Part shown: piece by piece, positions 6,724 to 8,048 of the stretch
How the letters are laid out: each line of letters begins with the position of its first letter
Numbering within the stretch: position 1 is the first letter of the stretch
Source of the DNA: Chloroflexota bacterium
GTDB taxonomy: Bacteria; Chloroflexota; Limnocylindria; Limnocylindrales; CSP1-4
Assembly (NCBI GenBank): GCA_029858845.1
Contig: JAOUEG010000067.1
Coordinates: forward strand, 1 to 8,048
Direction of reading: 5' to 3'
DNA: 8,048 nt
The notes under the pieces: model-generated
The model's input: only the letters and a program-made list of their open reading frames with translations
Database searches by the model: none
Told to the model about the DNA's origin: nothing
Translations under genes and position numbers: made by a program

Positions 6724-6753
6724 ACCCTACCGCGCCGGCGATCGCATGGCCAA
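6724..6753 (-). promoter_or_regulatory. Predicted promoter of the glycogen synthase gene
   Basis: On the minus strand: TTGGCC (6753-6748), an 18-base spacer and TAGGGT (6729-6724). The expected start point is near 6717, which gives a leader of about 34 bases carrying the Shine-Dalgarno sequence. It is nearly the same promoter as the one predicted for the radical SAM operon. Confidence 0.4.
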
Positions 6754-6878
6754 CTCTCGGACCGGGCGTGCCGATGGGCCGACACTGGGCCCAGGACGCG
6801 GTCGCACGGTCTGCGTTCGTCGTTGGACGATATGCGAGCAGGCGGGCGTCCGCTGCCGGCGAGTTCGAACGTGAAGGA

Positions 6879-6954
6879 TGGAGCGGGAGACGGGGTTCGA
6901 ACCCGCGACATGCAGCTTGGAAGGCTGCCGCTCTGCCAACTGAGCTACTCCCGC
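6879..6954 (-). tRNA. tRNA-Gly, anticodon UCC, with encoded CCA
   Basis: Reads GGA (and by wobble GGG) glycine codons. On the minus strand a complete cloverleaf is present: acceptor stem GCGGGAG/CTCCCGC (7 bp), D arm GCTC...GAGC, anticodon stem GCAGC/GCTGC with loop CTTCCAA (anticodon TCC), and T arm GCGGG-TTCGAAC-CCCGT with one G-U pair. The discriminator base is U, as in bacterial tRNA-Gly, and CCA is encoded at 6881-6879. No intron or irregular arm is seen. The glycogen synthase gene follows on the same strand after 195 bases with its own predicted promoter, so co-transcription is not required. I see no clear terminator directly after the tRNA. Confidence 0.97.
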
Positions 6955-6955
6955 C

Positions 6956-6990
6956 CGGTGGCGCCCACCGATGATAGCGGTCCCGGACCG
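6956..6990 (-). promoter_or_regulatory. tRNA-Gly promoter region: -10 element between two inverted repeats
   Basis: TATCAT (minus strand, 6976-6971) is a good -10 element; transcription would begin near 6964, about ten bases before the mature tRNA 5' end. It is flanked by two compact inverted repeats: CGGTGG-cgc-CCACCG (6956-6970) on the tRNA side and CGGTCC-c-GGACCG (6978-6990) on the upstream side, within the -10/-35 spacer. No TTG-type -35 is visible at 16-18 bases. Confidence 0.4.
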
Positions 6991-7161
6991 ATCCCACGGC
7001 GGATCGCCTCGAGGAGGCAGTCCCGGCGGCACGACGGCCCGACGATCGGCGTCCCGGCACCCGCTCCGCGACCGCGCGTGGCCGGCCCGCGTTGCTGACC
7101 TTCGGCTCTGGCCGGCGACCGGTACGTGAGCCAAGCTCAGGGACGTGAAAGGAGGTACGCG

Positions 7162-7557
7162 ATGGCGTTCATCGGGGACATCGTCGCTCGAGCCCGGGCC
7201 AACTCCATGTTCCGCGAGGTCGTGGCCACCGGGCCGCACAGCCAAGTCGTCGTGATGAGCATCCCACCGAGCGGCGAGATCGGCGAGGAGACGCACGACA
7301 CGATCGACCAGGTCCTCGTCATCGTGGACGGTGAGGCCGACACGATCATCGAGGGCGTGGCCGCGCCGGTCACCGCGGGCTCGCTCATCCAGGTCCCGGC
7401 CGGCACGCGCCACAACGTCGTCAATCGCGGCGGCGGCGACCTGCGCCTCTACACGGTCTACGCCCCACCGGCCCACGCGCCCGGCACGGTCCACCAGACC
7501 CGGCAGGAGGCCGAGGCGGACGAGGCGGACCGGCCGGCGGCGGTCGCCGTCGGCTAG
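7162..7557 (+). CDS. Small single-domain cupin protein
   Basis: A 131-residue protein with one cupin beta-barrel, a fold used by metal-dependent enzymes, isomerases and small-molecule sensors; the substrate cannot be told. Cupin motif 1 is GEETHDTIDQVLVIVDGEA (about 41-59), with His45 and Gln50 where the classical motif has Glu, followed by the expected x6-Gly (G57). Motif 2 is AGSLIQVPAGTRHNVVNRG (72-90), with His84. The pattern resembles the 'mannose-6-phosphate isomerase-like' small cupins. The last 25 residues are Glu/Asp/Ala-rich and probably disordered. No signal peptide is present. The start is well fixed: AAAGGAGGT (7148-7156) lies 5 bases before ATG 7162, the strongest ribosome binding site in the window, which suggests high expression. 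The promoter is not clear in the 207 bases between it and the divergent tRNA gene. Its stop is 9 bases from the stop of the convergent ACT gene. Confidence 0.88.
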   Translation: MAFIGDIVARARANSMFREVVATGPHSQVVVMSIPPSGEIGEETHDTIDQVLVIVDGEADTIIEGVAAPVTAGSLIQVPAGTRHNVVNRGGGDLRLYTVYAPPAHAPGTVHQTRQEAEADEADRPAAVAVG

Positions 7558-7566
7558 CTGGACCGA

Positions 7567-7956
7567 TCAGCCCTTGCGCTCGAGGATCGGCCGGGCGACA
7601 TCCGGCTTGTCCACGACGAAGGCGAACATGGCGCGGTCGCCCCAACGACCGAGGAACAGGTGGCCGTAGATGTTGACGTCCGCGTCCGCGAGCGCTCGCG
7701 AAAGCCGGGCCATGCCGCCCGGTCTGTCGTCCACCTCGGTCACCAGTGACTCACCCTCGATGTAGACGTAACCGTTGGCATCGAGGATGGACTTGGTCGC
7801 ATCGTCGTCGGCGGTCGTCATGATCACGTGACCGGAATCGCCGATGCTCCCGCCGCCGATGGCCCGCAGGTCCACGCCGCCCGCCGCGAGCGCCTCCGCC
7901 AGGGTCGCCATGGCGCCCGGCTCGTTCTTCAGCTGGACGACGAACTGGTTGGCCAT
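7567..7956 (-). CDS. Free-standing tandem ACT-domain protein
   Basis: A 129-residue cytoplasmic protein made of two ACT domains and nothing else. ACT domains bind amino acids or other small ligands and usually control an attached or partner enzyme. The first domain spans about 4-66 (VVQLKNEPGAMATLAEALAAG, with the turn NEPG at 11-14); the second spans about 70-127 (LVTEVDDRPGGMARLSRALADA, with DRPG at 77-80). Each shows the expected beta-alpha-beta-beta-alpha-beta order with a helix after the (N/D)xPG turn. No catalytic domain is linked, so the likely role is as a ligand sensor or regulatory subunit; ligand and partner are unknown. Start: ATG 7956 with GGAGG (7972-7968) 11 bases upstream. An in-frame GTG at 7974 overlaps that GGAGG and is less likely. 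It is convergent with the cupin gene; a shared function is not shown by this. Confidence 0.88.
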   Translation of the reverse strand: MANQFVVQLKNEPGAMATLAEALAAGGVDLRAIGGGSIGDSGHVIMTTADDDATKSILDANGYVYIEGESLVTEVDDRPGGMARLSRALADADVNIYGHLFLGRWGDRAMFAFVVDKPDVARPILERKG

Positions 7957-7991
7957 AGGGTCGAGTTCCTCCACAACGGCGGGATGCGGCG

Positions 7992-7997
7992 ATTCTA
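7992..7997 (-). promoter_or_regulatory. Possible -10 element for the ACT-domain gene
   Basis: TAGAAT on the minus strand, a five-of-six match to TATAAT, which would start transcription near 7985 and give a leader of about 30 bases with the Shine-Dalgarno sequence. A small inverted repeat (CCGGG 7999-8003, CCCGG 8013-8017) sits directly upstream, where a -35 element or operator would be. No -35 hexamer is recognisable. Confidence 0.35.
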
Positions 7998-8048
7998 GCC
8001 GGGTCAGCCTTGCCCGGGGACCTGCGCCGGCACGGGCGTCAGATGCTA

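Noticed and set aside
6861..6870. Copy of a T-arm-like GTTCGAAC close to the tRNA 3' end, as in an integration att site
   Set aside because: Only 8 bases match, the rest of the tRNA is not duplicated, and no integrase or mobile genes are present.
6684..6911. 76-residue N-terminal extension of glgA
   Set aside because: It would be translated from within the tRNA gene and across the predicted promoter; the family N-terminus begins at the chosen start.
7511..7566. Possible terminator between the convergent cupin and ACT genes
   Set aside because: Only weak 4-5 bp pairings (for example GACCG/CGGTC) are present, inside coding sequence and with no T-tract.
7975..8048. Search for a further gene at the right edge
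   Set aside because: The last 74 bases show no start with a ribosome binding site and are too short for a supported frame; only a possible -10 element was kept.

Overview
This is a high-GC bacterial window with ordinary coding density. It holds seven protein-coding genes (one cut by the left edge) and one tRNA gene. There is no sign of phage, insertion sequence, CRISPR array or plasmid functions. The base composition, the Corynebacterium-type glycogen synthase, the free-standing tandem-ACT protein and the type of radical SAM gene would fit a Chloroflexota lineage (for example a Limnocylindria-like organism) or an actinobacterium. This placement is inferred from protein style only.

Layout, left to right. 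Positions 1-2869 carry two minus-strand genes: a Hanks-type Ser/Thr protein kinase that runs off the left edge, and an RhlE-type DEAD-box RNA helicase. The helicase has a long Gly/Pro/Arg/Ser/His-rich tail. A strong hairpin lies directly in front of the helicase ribosome binding site and takes part of it into the stem. Positions 3072-5377 carry a plus-strand operon of three genes with overlapping stop and start codons: a radical SAM enzyme with a B12-binding-like N-terminal domain, a 4-helix membrane protein and a 5-helix membrane protein. Positions 5378-5468 are a short convergent spacer with two hairpins. Positions 5469-6954 carry, on the minus strand, a GT4 glycogen (or maltose-1-phosphate) synthase gene and, upstream of it, tRNA-Gly(UCC) with an encoded CCA end. 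Positions 7162-7557 (plus) encode a small cupin. It converges, with a 9-base gap, on a minus-strand tandem-ACT-domain protein (7567-7956).

How the parts relate: the three-gene operon is the only tightly coupled unit and the best candidate for an uncharacterised pathway. Its enzyme is a recognisable but functionally unassigned radical SAM type, and its two membrane partners match no family I can name. The other genes look like independent units for signalling (kinase, ACT protein), RNA metabolism (helicase, tRNA) and storage carbohydrate (glycogen synthase). The most unusual regulatory signal is the hairpin over the helicase ribosome binding site. Two predicted promoters share a TTGGCC -35 element and a TAGGnT -10 element, which may reflect the local sigma-factor preference.
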